Shown one piece after another: positions 13,719-14,691 of a DNA stretch of 14,691 bases; position 1 is the first letter of the stretch; every line of letters begins with the position of its first letter. The translations under genes and the position numbers were made by a program. This DNA is from an uncultured Alphaproteobacteria bacterium (GTDB taxonomy: Bacteria; Pseudomonadota; Alphaproteobacteria; Rs-D84). The DNA lies in the NCBI GenBank assembly GCA_944389685.1, contig CALXNF010000024.1, positions 1 through 14,691 on the forward strand, read 5' to 3'. The notes under the pieces were generated by a model. It did not search any database. It saw nothing but the letters and a program-made list of their open reading frames with translations, and was not told the origin of the DNA.

Positions 13719-14691
13719 ATGCAAAAATTTATAATAATATTTTTATTTTGCTTTTTTTCTATGCCAACTATGGCGGCGGTATTATTAACCGGTAAAGTCA
13801 AATCAGAAGTTCCAAGTGTTTTAGTATATGAGGGTTTTACTATCGAATATGCAGATCTTTGCAGAGAAACTGGTGTTTGGGAATATTATGTGGATAAGTC
13901 TAATGATTATAGAATATATGCAGCCTACAAGTATGGGGAGGGAGAAGCGACTTCCATTATGCCGCAACAAAAATGTTTAGTCGGTACCGGAACGCATGAA
14001 ATTCTTGATGTTAAGCATGAGCCGGTGGATTACCAAATAGGAGAATATGCGTCTGACACCCAAATTATTGAGTTTGATACCCCTTCTTATATTCCTGATG
14101 ATAAAATAAAAGACAGATTTTTTTATGTTGAAGTTCCAGAGAATAAAATTTCATTTGCTGGTAAAGTACAAAAAGCGAATGAACAAAGAGTAGCGGTTGT
14201 AGATACAACAATAAGGAAAATACAACTAAAAGATGCAGATGATAATTTAATCGCGGAAACAACAACTGATGCGTGTGGTCGATGGCATTTTATGAATCTT
14301 GATAACAAAGGGGCTTCTAATTATAAATTATGTGTAGAGGGTTATACGTGCAAAACAATTACAGAGCCGAGTTCTAAAATTTCTTTAAATATGTGGGAGT
14401 TAAGTGCGTTAAATAATACGAGTGCATCGAATAATACAGAAAGCGATGCAGAAAAAACAGAAGAAACTAAATCTACAGAAGATAATTCGGAAAATAAAAC
14501 TAGGGAAAAAGCAGAAGAAAAAGGAGATAAAGCATCGTCAGAATCCAGTGAAAAAGTACTTAGCAAAGAAGATTCTGAAGCGAAGATAAAAGAGTTGCAA
14601 GAGAATGCGGATGCAATGAAGGCAAAAGAACAATCTACGGCGAATAAACTTTTAGGTGCAGCAAGTATGGGGTCTATGGGAATTGGTGGTA
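13719..14691 (+). CDS. exported protein with possible carboxypeptidase-regulatory-like beta domain, 3' end beyond the window
   Basis: An open frame of 324 codons with no stop before the edge. Signal peptide MQKFIIIFLFCFFSMPTMAA, then a beta-rich N-terminal part (about 20-140) with cysteines at 48 and 86. Residues about 144-212 (ISFAGKVQ...VDTTIRKIQLKDADDNLIAETTTDACGRWHF...NYKLCVEGYTCKTI, abridged) have the strand-turn pattern of carboxypeptidase regulatory-like or SpaA-like beta-sandwiches: GKV start, T-x-TDA-x-G turn, then a Y-x-L-x-V strand. Next comes a disordered Ser/Glu/Lys/Asn segment (about 233-308), then a small-residue stretch (ANKLLGAASMGSMGIGG) that may begin a membrane or glycine-rich segment. 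The start is the ATG at 13719 with AGGGG four bases upstream. It is transcribed divergently from the channel gene. Function unknown; the domain call is from pattern only. Confidence 0.72.
   Translation, partial: MQKFIIIFLFCFFSMPTMAAVLLTGKVKSEVPSVLVYEGFTIEYADLCRETGVWEYYVDKSNDYRIYAAYKYGEGEATSIMPQQKCLVGTGTHEILDVKHEPVDYQIGEYASDTQIIEFDTPSYIPDDKIKDRFFYVEVPENKISFAGKVQKANEQRVAVVDTTIRKIQLKDADDNLIAETTTDACGRWHFMNLDNKGASNYKLCVEGYTCKTITEPSSKISLNMWELSALNNTSASNNTESDAEKTEETKSTEDNSENKTREKAEEKGDKASSESSEKVLSKEDSEAKIKELQENADAMKAKEQSTANKLLGAASMGSMGIGG

Noticed and set aside
14065..14566. Minus-strand open frames under the right-edge gene
   Set aside because: They lie opposite a long open frame that starts with a signal peptide and has a strong promoter and ribosome-binding site. 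Their Ser/Leu-rich products are antisense shadows of its Glu/Lys/Ser segment.

Overview
The window reads as part of the chromosome of a low-GC, Gram-negative bacterium. Signal peptides, a type V autotransporter barrel and an OmpA-like peptidoglycan-binding protein show two membranes. The IF-1 sequence and the tRNA-Gln(CUG) anticodon arm fit an alphaproteobacterium, probably a host-associated AT-rich lineage. That placement is inference, because no rRNA or long housekeeping gene is present.

Layout, left to right. A tRNA-Gln is cut by the left edge (minus strand, with a near-consensus promoter). Next is a 755-aa autotransporter whose passenger carries Chlamydia-Pmp-like FxxN/GGA[IV] repeats. 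It converges on a minus-strand unit of two exported cysteine-containing proteins (826 and 240 aa), and the two share a bidirectional terminator. infA (IF-1) follows with its own promoter and terminator. Divergent from infA is a plus-strand operon of two large exported Cys-rich proteins. The first is interrupted by one in-frame amber codon; the second is an intact 867-aa paralogue closed by a strong terminator. Then come a YgiW/YdeI-type periplasmic OB-fold protein, a convergent minus-strand pair (MotA/TolQ/ExbB-type channel and OmpA/MotB-like stator), and finally an exported protein running off the right edge.

The most unusual content is the family formed by the 826-, 718- and 867-residue proteins. 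All three share an invariant five-cysteine N-terminal signature (C-x2-A-Y-x2-C-M-D-[QE]-F-C, nine residues, C-x-C-S) and, further on, cysteines placed exactly seven residues apart, up to four in a row. I recognise no named domain here. I infer an envelope or surface protein family built of disulfide-linked helices. The amber codon in the middle member lies inside sequence that aligns with both paralogues on each side. The gene is therefore a very recent pseudogene, a recoded or read-through gene, or a sequencing error.

Functionally the window is dominated by the cell envelope. It holds one surface autotransporter, four exported Cys-containing proteins, a periplasmic OB-fold protein, an inner-membrane ion-channel/peptidoglycan-anchor pair, and an exported protein with a possible beta-sandwich domain. 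All intergenic gaps are under 300 bases.
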